The translations under genes and the position numbers were made by a program. Below, in pieces: positions 17,402-26,010 of a stretch of DNA of 64,000 bases. How positions within the stretch are numbered: position 1 is the first letter of the stretch; each line of letters opens with the position of its first letter. The DNA comes from Oscillospiraceae bacterium. GTDB lineage: Bacteria > Bacillota > Clostridia > Oscillospirales > Ruminococcaceae. The stretch is from assembly GCA_022800935.1 (NCBI GenBank), contig JAAWRH010000010.1, positions 1 through 64,000 of the forward strand, in the 5' to 3' direction. The notes under the pieces were generated by a model, which had not been told where the DNA came from, did no database searches, and saw only the letters and a list, made by a program, of their open reading frames with translations.

Positions 17402-18691
17402 ATGAAATTAGATCGTGTAACCATTCTGTCGGCAGTTGCGGCGGTCCTTTGTGCCGGATGCTCCGCAAACCCGGATACCCCTCAGGCGAGCGGAGGGGAT
17501 ATCCGACCAAATCCGGCGGACGGTCAGCTGCTTTCCGAGAACTTAGGAGTTCCTGAGCGGGTTTCAGGGGAGTTTGTATCGGAATCTGGCATCAGCCGCG
17601 TGATTGTGGACGCGGATATCATCTTTCCGGAAGCTGTACAGGCGGACATTGTGGAGGCTGTCCCCAGGGTGTTCACCGGGGAGGAAATCGCATCGGTCAT
17701 TTCCCGCTATGAGGACGAAATCGGGTGGTATCACGTCCAAGGGGAGGGGGCGAAGTACGCCGGTGAAATGCCCGCTGTGGAGTACACCTCCGGCGGCGTG
17801 AATATGTACAATCTGTGGATCAACAATATTCCCGGCAAAATGACCTATAATACCGGTCGGGACACCCTGGAACTGGTCAAAGAAAGGCTTACGCCGGAAC
17901 AGGCGGAAAACTATGAATTCAGTTATATCAACGTGGGTTATGGCCTGCTCCAGTCAGCGGGGAAAATCGGCTGGACACCGGAGCTTACGTATAACAGGAA
18001 CAACGAGGGGGTTGAGAGGGATATGCTTCTCCCCCTGACCAACGGCAGGGCGGAGGACTGCACCATCTCTCTGGAGGAGGCTGCCGCTGTTGCGGACAAA
18101 GAGGTCCACGCTATTCTCCCGGACTATCAGATGAGCGCATACGGACAGCTGCCCCAAACAGAGTTGGGAAGCAAGAAGAAGTATTATATTTTCCGGTACA
18201 CCCGGCATTTAAACGGAATTCCTGTCAATGACAGCTATGGCGGAGAGAACATGACCGCCAATTATGGCTATACCTCCGGCCTTGGAGTGGTCACGGCGGT
18301 GGTCCGGGACCAGGGACTTTGCTATCTGTCCTATCACAACCCCTATGATGTGGGCGAAACAGTGGAGGAAAATGTGGATCTTCTGCCCTTTTCGGACATC
18401 TGGGACATTTTCTCCAATCTCGCTCTGCTCTCCATCCAACACCTGGAAATCGACGAAAACCTGCAAAAGAACGAACTGGAGATTTATCAGGTACGCTTTG
18501 GCTATATGACCCTTCTTCAGCCGGACGGGAGCTACCGCTACACGCCGGTCTGGGACTTTTATGGCAGGCGGTATCTTGCTGGAACCGGGACCTACGGCCA
18601 CGCCCACGAGTTCGATCCCATAGAGGGGCTTTCAGAGCTGACCATCAATGCGGTGAATGGGACGGTTATTGACCGTCTTCTGGGGTACTGA
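17402..18691 (+). CDS. Lipoprotein of a TCS/ABC operon (DUF6034-like?)
   Basis: The protein has 429 aa. A signal peptide ends in a lipobox near AAVLCAGC (Cys at about 20), so it should be anchored outside the membrane. The mature part is acidic and rich in Tyr/Gly, with no catalytic motif that I recognise. Its length and closing segment resemble DUF6034 lipoproteins of gut Clostridia, a low-confidence recollection. It lies between the histidine kinase (75 bp upstream, with a TATGAT-like box in the gap) and two membrane proteins plus an ABC ATPase. A role as ligand-binding or immunity protein for the exporter is inferred from position only. Confidence 0.7.
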   Translation: MKLDRVTILSAVAAVLCAGCSANPDTPQASGGDIRPNPADGQLLSENLGVPERVSGEFVSESGISRVIVDADIIFPEAVQADIVEAVPRVFTGEEIASVISRYEDEIGWYHVQGEGAKYAGEMPAVEYTSGGVNMYNLWINNIPGKMTYNTGRDTLELVKERLTPEQAENYEFSYINVGYGLLQSAGKIGWTPELTYNRNNEGVERDMLLPLTNGRAEDCTISLEEAAAVADKEVHAILPDYQMSAYGQLPQTELGSKKKYYIFRYTRHLNGIPVNDSYGGENMTANYGYTSGLGVVTAVVRDQGLCYLSYHNPYDVGETVEENVDLLPFSDIWDIFSNLALLSIQHLEIDENLQKNELEIYQVRFGYMTLLQPDGSYRYTPVWDFYGRRYLAGTGTYGHAHEFDPIEGLSELTINAVNGTVIDRLLGY

Positions 18692-18692
18692 T

Positions 18693-19388
18693 ATGGAAAA
18701 GTACAGCACAATATGGCTTAAAACCCTTGCCCGGATTCCGGAGAGATGGTTTTTTCTGTCCGCCGCCCTCACCGTATGCGCCCTCTGGGCAGGCCTTGGG
18801 CCGGAAAGCTATTGGCTGCTCCGGGGAGGACGGCAGGAAATAAGCTGGCTGATGGAAAAAGCCCTCGCCGCCAATGCCAACGCCCTTTCCCTGCCCCTGC
18901 TTTCCGTCCTTCCGGCAGGGGCCCAGGCCAGAAAGGAGCTTTCGGGCGGTGCGGTCAGAAACATCCTGTTCCGCTGCGGGACGGGGAAATATCTGGCAAG
19001 CCGCACCGTTTCTCTTATGCTGTCCGCCGTCCTCTCTCAATGTTTGGGGGTTGCCGGATTTGCCGCCCTTTTGCGCATTTTCACCGACGGAAGCTTTTCT
19101 GCAGGTCTGATTGCCCCACGGCTGCTCAGCGCCATAATATTCGCCTTGACGGGAAGCGCGGGAGCCCTTGTGACCCGTGACGCTGCCTGCGGATACGTTA
19201 TCCCGGCGGCGGTGTGTTTTTCCCTATCCATGCTCCGTTCCCGGTTTTGGACAGGGGCGGCATGGCTGGACCCGGTCCGCTGGCTTGCGGGGGGCGGCGG
19301 TATGGTTCTGTTTTTAACTGTTCTGCTGGCTGTTTTGGCAGGCGGGTACCTCCTCCTGCTGTATTGGGAGGTATGTAAGAATGTTTAG
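18693..19388 (+). CDS. ABC-2-like membrane protein 1
   Basis: The protein has 231 aa with about six hydrophobic segments and few charged residues outside the first 15. It begins one base after the stop of the lipoprotein gene and overlaps the next membrane protein by 8 bp. With the second membrane protein and the ATPase it makes the three parts of an ABC exporter resembling peptide-immunity (LanFEG-like) transporters. Sequence-level family recognition is weak, so the assignment rests mainly on topology and operon position. An earlier in-frame start would read into the lipoprotein gene and lacks a ribosome site. Confidence 0.7.
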   Translation: MEKYSTIWLKTLARIPERWFFLSAALTVCALWAGLGPESYWLLRGGRQEISWLMEKALAANANALSLPLLSVLPAGAQARKELSGGAVRNILFRCGTGKYLASRTVSLMLSAVLSQCLGVAGFAALLRIFTDGSFSAGLIAPRLLSAIIFALTGSAGALVTRDAACGYVIPAAVCFSLSMLRSRFWTGAAWLDPVRWLAGGGGMVLFLTVLLAVLAGGYLLLLYWEVCKNV

Positions 19389-20277
19389 TATAAAGGGAGC
19401 GTGGGGGTGCGCCTGTTGGAACCTGCGGCTGCTTGCCAAAAATCTCCGGTTCTACTTAGGCCTTTTTCTGGGTTTTTTGATCTGCTTTTTTCTCACCCAA
19501 CGGACCATACAGTTTTCCGGCATTTTCGGAACAGAGCTCCAAATGTTTGAACCCTTTGTATGGTGCTTTGCCGACAGCGACAGCGTGCTGTTCGCCTCCT
19601 TGGCGCTGCTGCTTCCCCTCTCCCAGGTCCCCAGTTTGAACGCGCCCGCTTCTTATTTGATATTCCGGACCGGGCGGCGCAGTTGGATGATCGGACAGAC
19701 AATAACAGCGATTTTGCTCAGCCTATTTTACACGCTTTTTTTACTGGCGGGAACCTGCCTTCTGGCAGGGAAAAACGCCTTTTGGGCCAACCGCTGGAGT
19801 GATACCGCCATGGTGATGAGCTTTATCCCCGACCAATTTGAAGTATCCATTAAAGTGGCCCGCAGCACCGTAAAGCTGTCCGCCCCCTTCAACTGCGCCC
19901 TCCAGATATTTCTTTTGACGGCCCAGTATATGCTGTTTTTATCCCTTGTAAACCTGGCCGTTTCCCTTCGCTTTGGAAAACAGGCGGGGATGAGCGCCAT
20001 GATCGGTATCAGCCTGGCCGCCTATCTGCTGACGCCGGACCGGTTTATGGCCTGGATGGGGCTGGATATCCGGCTTGGATATATTGCCAATCTTCTGGCA
20101 GCGTGGTTTTCGCCGCTTCAGCACGCCACATATACGATGCACAGCTTCGGGTATGATTCCCTGCCTGCCCTTTGGCAGACCCATCTGATTATGGGCGGCG
20201 TCAATATCGGACTTCTTGGACTGTGCGGCGCTGCAGCGGAACATATCAGTTTTTTATTCCGAAGAGGGGAGAGGTGA
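19381..20277 (+). CDS. ABC-2-like membrane protein 2
   Basis: The protein has 298 aa with about six transmembrane segments (for example around 22-36, 72-84, 101-125, 175-195, 205-220 and 268-285). GGGAGG lies shortly before the ATG, inside the end of the preceding gene. It is followed after 2 bp by the ABC ATPase gene, so the ATPase almost certainly energises it. A loop of about 50 residues between hydrophobic segments may face outward. The substrate is unknown. An antimicrobial peptide or self-produced peptide is a guess from the two-component system in the same operon. Confidence 0.72.
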   Translation: MFSIKGAWGCACWNLRLLAKNLRFYLGLFLGFLICFFLTQRTIQFSGIFGTELQMFEPFVWCFADSDSVLFASLALLLPLSQVPSLNAPASYLIFRTGRRSWMIGQTITAILLSLFYTLFLLAGTCLLAGKNAFWANRWSDTAMVMSFIPDQFEVSIKVARSTVKLSAPFNCALQIFLLTAQYMLFLSLVNLAVSLRFGKQAGMSAMIGISLAAYLLTPDRFMAWMGLDIRLGYIANLLAAWFSPLQHATYTMHSFGYDSLPALWQTHLIMGGVNIGLLGLCGAAAEHISFLFRRGER

Positions 20278-20279
20278 AA

Positions 20280-20930
20280 GTGATAGGAGCAGACTATGCC
20301 GTGGAGGTTCAGGGGGTATACAAAAGCTTTGGAAACGAAATGGTGCTGGAGGACATCAATCTGAACCTGAAAAGGGGATTGATTCACGGTATCATCGGAA
20401 GAAACGGATGTGGAAAGACGGTACTAATGAAATGTATTCTGGGCTTCTTCAAGCCAGACCACGGGCAGATCACCGTATTCGGCAAACAACTGGGAAAGGA
20501 CTGTGGCTTTGCGCCGGATACGGGAATGATCATCGAAACACCAGGATTTATTGATACGGAAAGCGGGCTTTCCAACCTGAAGTATCTGTCCGGCCTGGGG
20601 AACCGTATGCGCCCCGGAATGCCGCCGGGGGAGGCAATGGAGCTTGTGGGTCTGGATCCGAGAAATCGAAAACCGGTGAGCAAATACTCCCTTGGAATGC
20701 GCCAGCGTCTGGGGATTGCCCAGGCCATTATGGAACGGCCATCCCTGCTGATTTTAGACGAGCCGATGAACGGGCTGGACAACAGCGGGGTGGAGGATAT
20801 CCGGAGGCTGCTGTGTTCCCTCCGGGAGCAGGGGACGACGGTTTTACTGGCTTCCCACAATCCGTTGGATATTTCAACCCTTTGCGATACTGTGTTTGGG
20901 ATGGACGGAGGAAAATTACAGAGGCTTTGA
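20280..20930 (+). CDS. ABC transporter ATP-binding protein
   Basis: The protein has 216 aa. Walker A is GRNGCGKT (about 39-46), the signature is YSLGMRQRLGIAQ (about 138-150), Walker B is LLILDEP (about 158-164), and an H-loop His follows in LLASHNP. The start is a GTG at 20280, with GAGAGGTGA just upstream and 2 bp after the permease stop. A longer frame reads back into the permease gene and was rejected. It completes the operon of response regulator, kinase, lipoprotein, two membrane proteins and ATPase. It is shorter than LanF-type ATPases, which often carry a C-terminal extension. Confidence 0.9.
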   Translation: MIGADYAVEVQGVYKSFGNEMVLEDINLNLKRGLIHGIIGRNGCGKTVLMKCILGFFKPDHGQITVFGKQLGKDCGFAPDTGMIIETPGFIDTESGLSNLKYLSGLGNRMRPGMPPGEAMELVGLDPRNRKPVSKYSLGMRQRLGIAQAIMERPSLLILDEPMNGLDNSGVEDIRRLLCSLREQGTTVLLASHNPLDISTLCDTVFGMDGGKLQRL

Positions 20931-21379
20931 ATCCAGGTCCCAAATTAGCTGTATGGTTGGTATTAACGCCCCTCTGCCAAACGTTTCTTTTGCATTGAAA
21001 CTTTTAGTATCTTTATAGAAATAAACATTTCTAATTTGAGACATTCCCTTTTTTGTTACCTTTAGCGCATCTCCCGGCTCGCTCAAGGGTTGGGACAGCA
21101 TAAATGCCCATCCCAACCTTTCGCTGGGTAAAAAACCCGGATGGCCATCCATTCTAAGGTTTTCAAAGAATGTTGTTAGAGCACCACCTGAGCATAGATT
21201 TACACAGGCTTTTTGATATCGGTGCTTTTTAGGGCGGTTTTCATGTACGACTTTCTTAGGGCAGAGGTGTTTCGCGCCTTGCGGGTTCAGTTCAGCTTCG
21301 CTGCTCAACTCTGAGACTTTGCCACTTTCGTGAAAGCGGCCAAAGCTTTCAAACGCAGTCGGAGATCCCGCATCCTTTC
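20931..21379. other. 450-bp region without a supported gene
   Basis: No convincing gene is present. A 130-codon open frame exists on the minus strand (20916-21308), but it has no ribosome site and an atypical composition. The region has several foldable repeats: an 8-bp stem at 21088-21095/21111-21118, a GGGT-A-run-CCC hairpin near 21126-21138, and the 12-bp palindrome GGATGGCCATCC at 21139-21150. It could be a relic of a mobile element or a structured RNA. It lies at the tail-to-tail junction of two operons. Confidence 0.4.
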
Positions 21380-22321
21380 TTAGCGCTCGGTGCTGGGGCC
21401 CCTCTGGTCTTTTTGTAGGTATAGCAAAAAACTCGACCCCTTTCCCTGCGCCGACTTCACCTTAATATACCCTCCCTGCGCCCTAGCAATCTCCCTCGCC
21501 AAAAATAATCCTATCCCTACCCCATCTTCTCCTCCGGATGCCTCCGCACGGTAAAACCTTCCAAAAATTTTCCCCTGCTCCTCCTCCTTAATCCCTATCC
21601 CATTGTCCCTCACCTCAATACACACAAACATCTCATACTCCCTCGCCGCTACCTCTACCCATCCGCCTCCAGGGGTGTACTTGAGCGCGTTGTCCACCAG
21701 ATTGTAAAGGGCCTCTTCTGTCCATTTGGGATCGAATAACGCCCATGCCTTGCTCCCTTGCACGCTGAACGCAAGCCCCTTGCCCTCCGCCTTTGGCCTC
21801 GCCTGCCGCTCCACCGCTTCTATCAGCTCATCCAGCCTTCCCCGCCGGGGCCTCACCTGAATAATCCCTGTCTCCAGCCTGGAAAGATTGATCAGTGATA
21901 CGATCAAAAATTGCAACTTCTCCGCCTGTTTGCATATTTCTTTCACCGCCGGTCGGCAGTCCTCCGGAAGCTCGCTTTCCCCCAGCAGCTGGGAGTACAG
22001 CAGCAGATTGGAAATCGGCGTTTTGGTCTGGTGGGAGATATCCGCAATCAGCTCCTTGATCTTGTCCCGCTCCTCCGAAAGCCGCCGGGCCGACAGTTCA
22101 CTGCTCTTTAAAAAGCGGGAGAGCTTCTGCTCCACCGCCGATTCCATGCTTTCATCAAACTGCTTTTCCTGAAAATCGCCGCCGATGGCCCGGTCCAGCA
22201 TATCCATCAGCCGCTTCATCAGCCGCTTCATGCGCCACCGGCCAATGCCCCAGCAGATAAGCGCCGAACCGGCTGCGCCTATGCCGATGAAAAGAAGATT
22301 TTTCACAAATCCGCCGTCCAT
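21380..22321 (-). CDS. Intramembrane-sensing-type histidine kinase
   Basis: The protein has 313 aa. A single hydrophobic segment (about 8-27) is followed directly by a coiled region and HisKA with His97 in ADISHQTKTPIS, then HATPase motifs (NLVDNALKYTPGG, RDNGIGIKEEE, GVGIGLFLA). It lacks an extracellular sensor domain, which is typical of kinases that sense through the membrane or through a partner transporter (BceS-like). Its start overlaps the end of the response-regulator gene by 19 bp. An FtsX-type ABC transporter is encoded about 5 kb away beyond tldD/tldE. A functional link to it is possible, not shown. Confidence 0.9.
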   Translation of the reverse strand: MDGGFVKNLLFIGIGAAGSALICWGIGRWRMKRLMKRLMDMLDRAIGGDFQEKQFDESMESAVEQKLSRFLKSSELSARRLSEERDKIKELIADISHQTKTPISNLLLYSQLLGESELPEDCRPAVKEICKQAEKLQFLIVSLINLSRLETGIIQVRPRRGRLDELIEAVERQARPKAEGKGLAFSVQGSKAWALFDPKWTEEALYNLVDNALKYTPGGGWVEVAAREYEMFVCIEVRDNGIGIKEEEQGKIFGRFYRAEASGGEDGVGIGLFLAREIARAQGGYIKVKSAQGKGSSFLLYLQKDQRGPSTER

Positions 22322-22965
22322 GTATACCCCACCCCGTAAACTGTTTTGATTTTACCGGCGGCGTTCAGCTTATCCCGCAGGCGTTTGACCGCCACCGAAA
22401 GGGCGTTTTCATCTACAAATTCCCCCGCGTCGGACCAAACCCGGTCCATCAGCAGCTCCCTGGGTACGGTGCGTCCCCGGTTTTCCACCAGCAGACGGAG
22501 CAGCTTCTGCTCTGTTTTGCTCAGCTCCAGGGGCTGGTTCAGATATTCAAATCGCAGATTGTCAAAGTCGAAGACATACCCATCCAGGTCATAGCGATTC
22601 TGGCTGTGGCTGCGGCGGAGCTGGGTTTCCACCCTTGCACGGAGGATTGCCAGGCTGAATGGTTTGGTAATATAGTCGTCCGCCCCCAGCTCCAGGCCGG
22701 TGACGACGTCCATTTCCAGGTCGTTGGCGGTCAGGAGGATGACGGGGGTGGAGGTCTGGCGGCGGAGGGAAGTCAGGAAATCCAATCCGCTGCCGTCGGG
22801 TAGGTTGATATCGAGGATAATCAGGTCATAGGCGGATCTGCCGAGTCGGGCTGAGGCCTCTGCCAGATCATATACGCTGTGAATTTCTTTATCGGGACCC
22901 TTCAAGGCCAGGGAGATACCGCGGTTGAGGGGCTGATCGTCTTCTACAATTAGAATGCGGTGCAA
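22303..22965 (-). CDS. OmpR-family response regulator
   Basis: The protein has 220 aa. The receiver domain has Asp52 (IILDINLP) and a KPF motif, and the C-terminal winged helix ends in TVYGVGYTWT. The start is TTG at 22965 because AAAGGAGG lies 7 nt upstream and the receiver domain begins immediately (HRILIVEDD). A longer ATG frame contains the ribosome site itself and was rejected. It overlaps the kinase gene by 19 bp. A promoter TTGACA-17-TATTAT lies 33 bp upstream. Confidence 0.92.
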   Translation of the reverse strand: MHRILIVEDDQPLNRGISLALKGPDKEIHSVYDLAEASARLGRSAYDLIILDINLPDGSGLDFLTSLRRQTSTPVILLTANDLEMDVVTGLELGADDYITKPFSLAILRARVETQLRRSHSQNRYDLDGYVFDFDNLRFEYLNQPLELSKTEQKLLRLLVENRGRTVPRELLMDRVWSDAGEFVDENALSVAVKRLRDKLNAAGKIKTVYGVGYTWTADL

Positions 22966-22997
22966 AACGAAAACCTCCTTTGGATGCCATTGCAGAA

Positions 22998-23026
22998 ATA
23001 ATACCATTTTTAAAAAAAGCTGTCAA
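22998..23026 (-). promoter_or_regulatory. Promoter of the second two-component system
   Basis: On the minus strand TTGACA (23026-23021) and TATTAT (23003-22998) are spaced by 17 bp, 33 bp before the response-regulator TTG start. Confidence 0.7.
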
Positions 23027-23063
23027 CCATAAGAAAAATCAAAGATTCACTCCCTCAAAAAAC

Positions 23064-23092
23064 TTGACTTTGCCTTTCCGCGCAGTTATACT
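23064..23092 (+). promoter_or_regulatory. Promoter of tldD-tldE
   Basis: TTGACT (23064-23069) and TATACT (23087-23092) have a 17-bp spacer, about 70 bp before the tldD ATG. It is divergent from the response-regulator promoter. Confidence 0.7.
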
Positions 23093-23097
23093 TTGAA

Positions 23098-23134
23098 TGG
23101 AAGCAAAGCTTCCATAAAATGAGAAAAGCTTTTC
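23098..23134 (+). promoter_or_regulatory. Two palindromes in the tldD leader
   Basis: A hairpin TGGAAGC-AAA-GCTTCCA (23098-23114) would lie at the very 5' end of the tldD transcript. The 12-bp palindrome GAAAAGCTTTTC follows at 23123-23134. They may be an operator pair or a 5' stabilising hairpin. Confidence 0.45.
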
Positions 23135-23164
23135 ATCACATCAAAAAAGACAGGAGAATTGCAG

Positions 23165-24544
23165 ATGATTTCAAAAGAGATTTGTGAGCGTGTACTGCAA
23201 AAGGCCTCCTCCACCGGCGCGGACTATGCCGAGCTCTTTGCGGAAAACACCCTCAACCACGCCGTCAACCTGGTGGGCGGCAAGGTGGATTCGGTGCATG
23301 ACTCCCAGATTGCCGGCGCTGCCGTGCGGGTATTTCTGGGACTGCGCAGCGTAATGGCCACCACGGTGGACACCACCGAGTCCGGCCTGCTGCGCTGCGC
23401 CCAGCGCGCCGCCGAGGCCCTGGCCGAGGGCAAGGCGGAGATATCCATCAGCCTGCGGGAGCGGCTGTTCGGGGATATTCATCCCATCCGCATCGTCCCC
23501 GCCAGCGTAGCCAACGCCGACAAGGCTGCCCTGCTCAAGGATGCCTGTTCCGCCGCCAGCGAGTATGACGCCGCCGTGGTCCAGGTGACAGGCACCCTGC
23601 TGGATGTAGACCGCCGGATTCTGGTTGCTACCAGCGAGGGGCTGTGGACCCAGGACAGGCAGATCCGCACACGGATGATGGTCAGCGCCGTGGCTGAGGT
23701 CAACGGGGAGACCCAAACCGGCGGCTGCCGCCCAGGGGCCCGCACCGGTATGGAGCTGTTTGAAAGGGTAGACCCCCGCGCCATCGGGCGGGAGGCCGCC
23801 CGTCAGGCTGTCACTATGGCCGGGGCCGGTTACTGCCCCGCCGGGGTGATGCCGGTGGCCATCGGCAACGGCTTCGGCGGCGTCATCTTCCACGAGGCCT
23901 GCGGACATTCCCTGGAGGCCACCGGCGTGGCCTACGGCAACAGCCAGTTCTGCGACAAGCTGGGCCAAAAGATTGCCCACGAAAAGGTCACTGCCATTGA
24001 CGACGGCACCATCCCCAACGACTGGGGCTCCATCAACATCGACGACGAGGGCACCCCCGCCCGGCGCAATGTGCTGATTGAAAAGGGTGTTCTGAAAACC
24101 TATATGATTGACAAGTTCAACGGCCGCCGCATGGGCATGGCCTCCACCGGCAGCGCCCGCCGGCAAGATTTCAGCTTTGTCCCCACCTCCCGCATGACCA
24201 ACACCTTCCTGGCCCCCGGCAGCGATAAGGAAGAGGACATCATCGCCTCCATCGAGTACGGGCTGTACGCCAAGGAGATGGGCGGCGGTTCGGTCAACCC
24301 GGTCACCGGCGAGTTTAACTTTGCCGTCAACGAGGGCTATATCATCCGGGGCGGCAAGGTCTGCGAGCCGGTCCGCGGGGCCAGCTTGGTGGGCAAGGGC
24401 TCCGACGTTATCCAGAAGATTGACATGGTAAGCGATAACCTGCTCTGCGGTCAGGGTATGTGCGGTTCGTCCAGCGGCTCCATCCCCACCAACGTGGGGC
24501 AGCCGCTTATCCGCGTTTCGTCCATCACCGTGGGCGGCAGATAA
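23165..24544 (+). CDS. tldD: TldD metalloprotease subunit
   Basis: The protein has 459 aa. The zinc motif HEACGH (His243-His248, of HExxxH type) is intact, in the context GVIFHEACGHSLEA. TldD with TldE forms a heterodimeric peptidase that degrades unfolded peptides, and in some bacteria it matures ribosomal peptides such as microcin B17. The ATG at 23165 has AGGAG 8 nt upstream; a TTG two codons earlier is less likely. It is followed by tldE after 24 bp with its own AAAGGAGG. No precursor peptide gene is evident nearby, so a housekeeping role is the simpler reading. Confidence 0.95.
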   Translation: MISKEICERVLQKASSTGADYAELFAENTLNHAVNLVGGKVDSVHDSQIAGAAVRVFLGLRSVMATTVDTTESGLLRCAQRAAEALAEGKAEISISLRERLFGDIHPIRIVPASVANADKAALLKDACSAASEYDAAVVQVTGTLLDVDRRILVATSEGLWTQDRQIRTRMMVSAVAEVNGETQTGGCRPGARTGMELFERVDPRAIGREAARQAVTMAGAGYCPAGVMPVAIGNGFGGVIFHEACGHSLEATGVAYGNSQFCDKLGQKIAHEKVTAIDDGTIPNDWGSINIDDEGTPARRNVLIEKGVLKTYMIDKFNGRRMGMASTGSARRQDFSFVPTSRMTNTFLAPGSDKEEDIIASIEYGLYAKEMGGGSVNPVTGEFNFAVNEGYIIRGGKVCEPVRGASLVGKGSDVIQKIDMVSDNLLCGQGMCGSSSGSIPTNVGQPLIRVSSITVGGR

Positions 24545-24568
24545 CAGACAAAGGAGGTTTTTTAACAA

Positions 24569-25912
24569 ATGGACTTTCAGACTTTCCGTCAGTTTGTGGC
24601 CGATGAGGCTGCCAAGCTGCATATTGAAGAGTACGAGCTGTATTATCAGCTGGAGGAAAGCACCTCTGTATCTGTTTTCCGTCATGAGGTCAACCGGTTT
24701 TCCGATTCCGGGGAGGGCGGCGTCTGCCTGCGCTGCCTGATAAACGGCAAGATGGGCTATGCCTCCACCCAGCTTTTGAGCGAGGAGAGCGCCCGCGCCC
24801 TGGTGCGCCGCGCCGCCGACAATGCCTCGGTGCTGGAGAGCTCCGAGCCGGAATTTTTGGTGGAGGCCGGACAGAGCTACCAGACCGCAGCGGTCAGCAC
24901 CTCACCCATACCTGCCGCCGATGTTCTGCGCAAAACCGCCCTGGCCGGGCAGGATGCCCTTTACGCCCAGTCCGGCGTGGTTGACGGCAGCAGAACGGAA
25001 GCCTTTGCCGAGCATATCCACATCGCCATCCACAATTCCCGCGGTCTGGACCTGCGGTATGAGAACACTGTCTCCGGGGCCTTCCTGGCCGCCGTTGTCA
25101 GCAACGGAGAGGAAAAGGCCAACAGCTTCAAAAGCTGTCTGGGAGCGCTGGAGCAGCTGGATCTGGCCGGTACCGCCAAAGAGGCTGCCGATACTGCCCG
25201 CGCCACTCTGGGCGCGGGGATAGCTCCCACAGGGGCCATGCCGGTGGTGTTCTCTCCCAAGGCCATGTCACAGCTGCTGGGTACCTATGCGGGGGTGTTC
25301 TCCGCCGAAAATGTGCAGAAGGGCCTTTCTCTGCTCAAGGACAAGGAGGGGGAGACCATCGCCGCCCCGTCCGTCACCCTGGTGGACGACCCCTTCTACA
25401 AGGACAGTGCCATGCCCATTCCCTTTGACGGGGAGGGGAGCCCCACCCGGTGCAAAAAGGTCATCGAAAACGGTGTGCTGAACACGCTGCTGTACAACCT
25501 TAGCACCGCGGCAGCAGCCGGAAAGGCCACTACCGGCAATGCCTCCAAGTCCAGCTATGACTCCAAGGTAGGAATCCGCCCCTTCACCATGTACCTGGAA
25601 AAGGGCGAACTGACCCAGGAGCAGCTGCTGGAAAAGGCGCAGAACGGGGTGCTCATCGACTCCCTGGGGGGGCTCCATGCGGGGGCCAACACCATCAGCG
25701 GCGACTTTTCGCTGCAAAGCTCCGGCTTTTTGATTGAAAAGGGCAAAAAGGCCGCGCCGGTGCGCTCCTTTACCGTGGCGGGCAACTTCTTCAGCCTGCT
25801 GAGGGGGATTGCCGCCGTTGCCGATGATCCTCAGCCGCCCACCTCTCCTTCCTTTACCGCCTTTGTCAGCCCCAGCGTGTTGGTTGAGGGATTGACCATC
25901 GCGGGGAAATAG
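24569..25912 (+). CDS. tldE: TldE/PmbA non-catalytic partner of TldD
   Basis: The protein has 447 aa, with the same fold as TldD but no HExxxH motif, as expected for the TldE/PmbA subunit. Typical segments include the RSFTVAGNFFSLLRGI region near the C-terminus and a KAMSQLLG helix in the middle. AAAGGAGG precedes the ATG. It is co-transcribed with tldD and ends at a bidirectional terminator shared with the ABC permease gene. Substrate entry and stability of the protease complex depend on this subunit in characterised systems. Confidence 0.93.
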   Translation: MDFQTFRQFVADEAAKLHIEEYELYYQLEESTSVSVFRHEVNRFSDSGEGGVCLRCLINGKMGYASTQLLSEESARALVRRAADNASVLESSEPEFLVEAGQSYQTAAVSTSPIPAADVLRKTALAGQDALYAQSGVVDGSRTEAFAEHIHIAIHNSRGLDLRYENTVSGAFLAAVVSNGEEKANSFKSCLGALEQLDLAGTAKEAADTARATLGAGIAPTGAMPVVFSPKAMSQLLGTYAGVFSAENVQKGLSLLKDKEGETIAAPSVTLVDDPFYKDSAMPIPFDGEGSPTRCKKVIENGVLNTLLYNLSTAAAAGKATTGNASKSSYDSKVGIRPFTMYLEKGELTQEQLLEKAQNGVLIDSLGGLHAGANTISGDFSLQSSGFLIEKGKKAAPVRSFTVAGNFFSLLRGIAAVADDPQPPTSPSFTAFVSPSVLVEGLTIAGK

Positions 25913-25934
25913 CACACAGCATAGGCCCATTGTG

Positions 25935-25978
25935 AAAAACGGCGTATGGTCATCCACCGGTGACAATACGCCGTTTTT
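25935..25978. terminator. Bidirectional terminator between tldE and ABC permease
   Basis: A 13-bp stem AAAAACGGCGTAT (25935-25947) / ATACGCCGTTTTT (25966-25978) has A and T tracts on its outer sides, so it works on both strands. It lies between the convergent ends of tldE and the FtsX-type gene. Confidence 0.85.
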
Positions 25979-26010
25979 GTTTTCGCCTTGTTCCGGCGGG
26001 GAAATCTCCG

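Noticed and set aside
20916-21308. 130-codon minus-strand frame in the intergenic region
   Set aside because: It has no ribosome site, overlaps the end of the ABC ATPase gene, and lies in repeat-rich sequence. I could not match it to any transposase or other family with confidence.
23119-23187. 22-codon ORF starting MRKAFHHIKKDRR before tldD, considered as a RiPP precursor
   Set aside because: It has no ribosome site of its own, overlaps the tldD start in another frame, and has no leader-core features or modification enzymes nearby.
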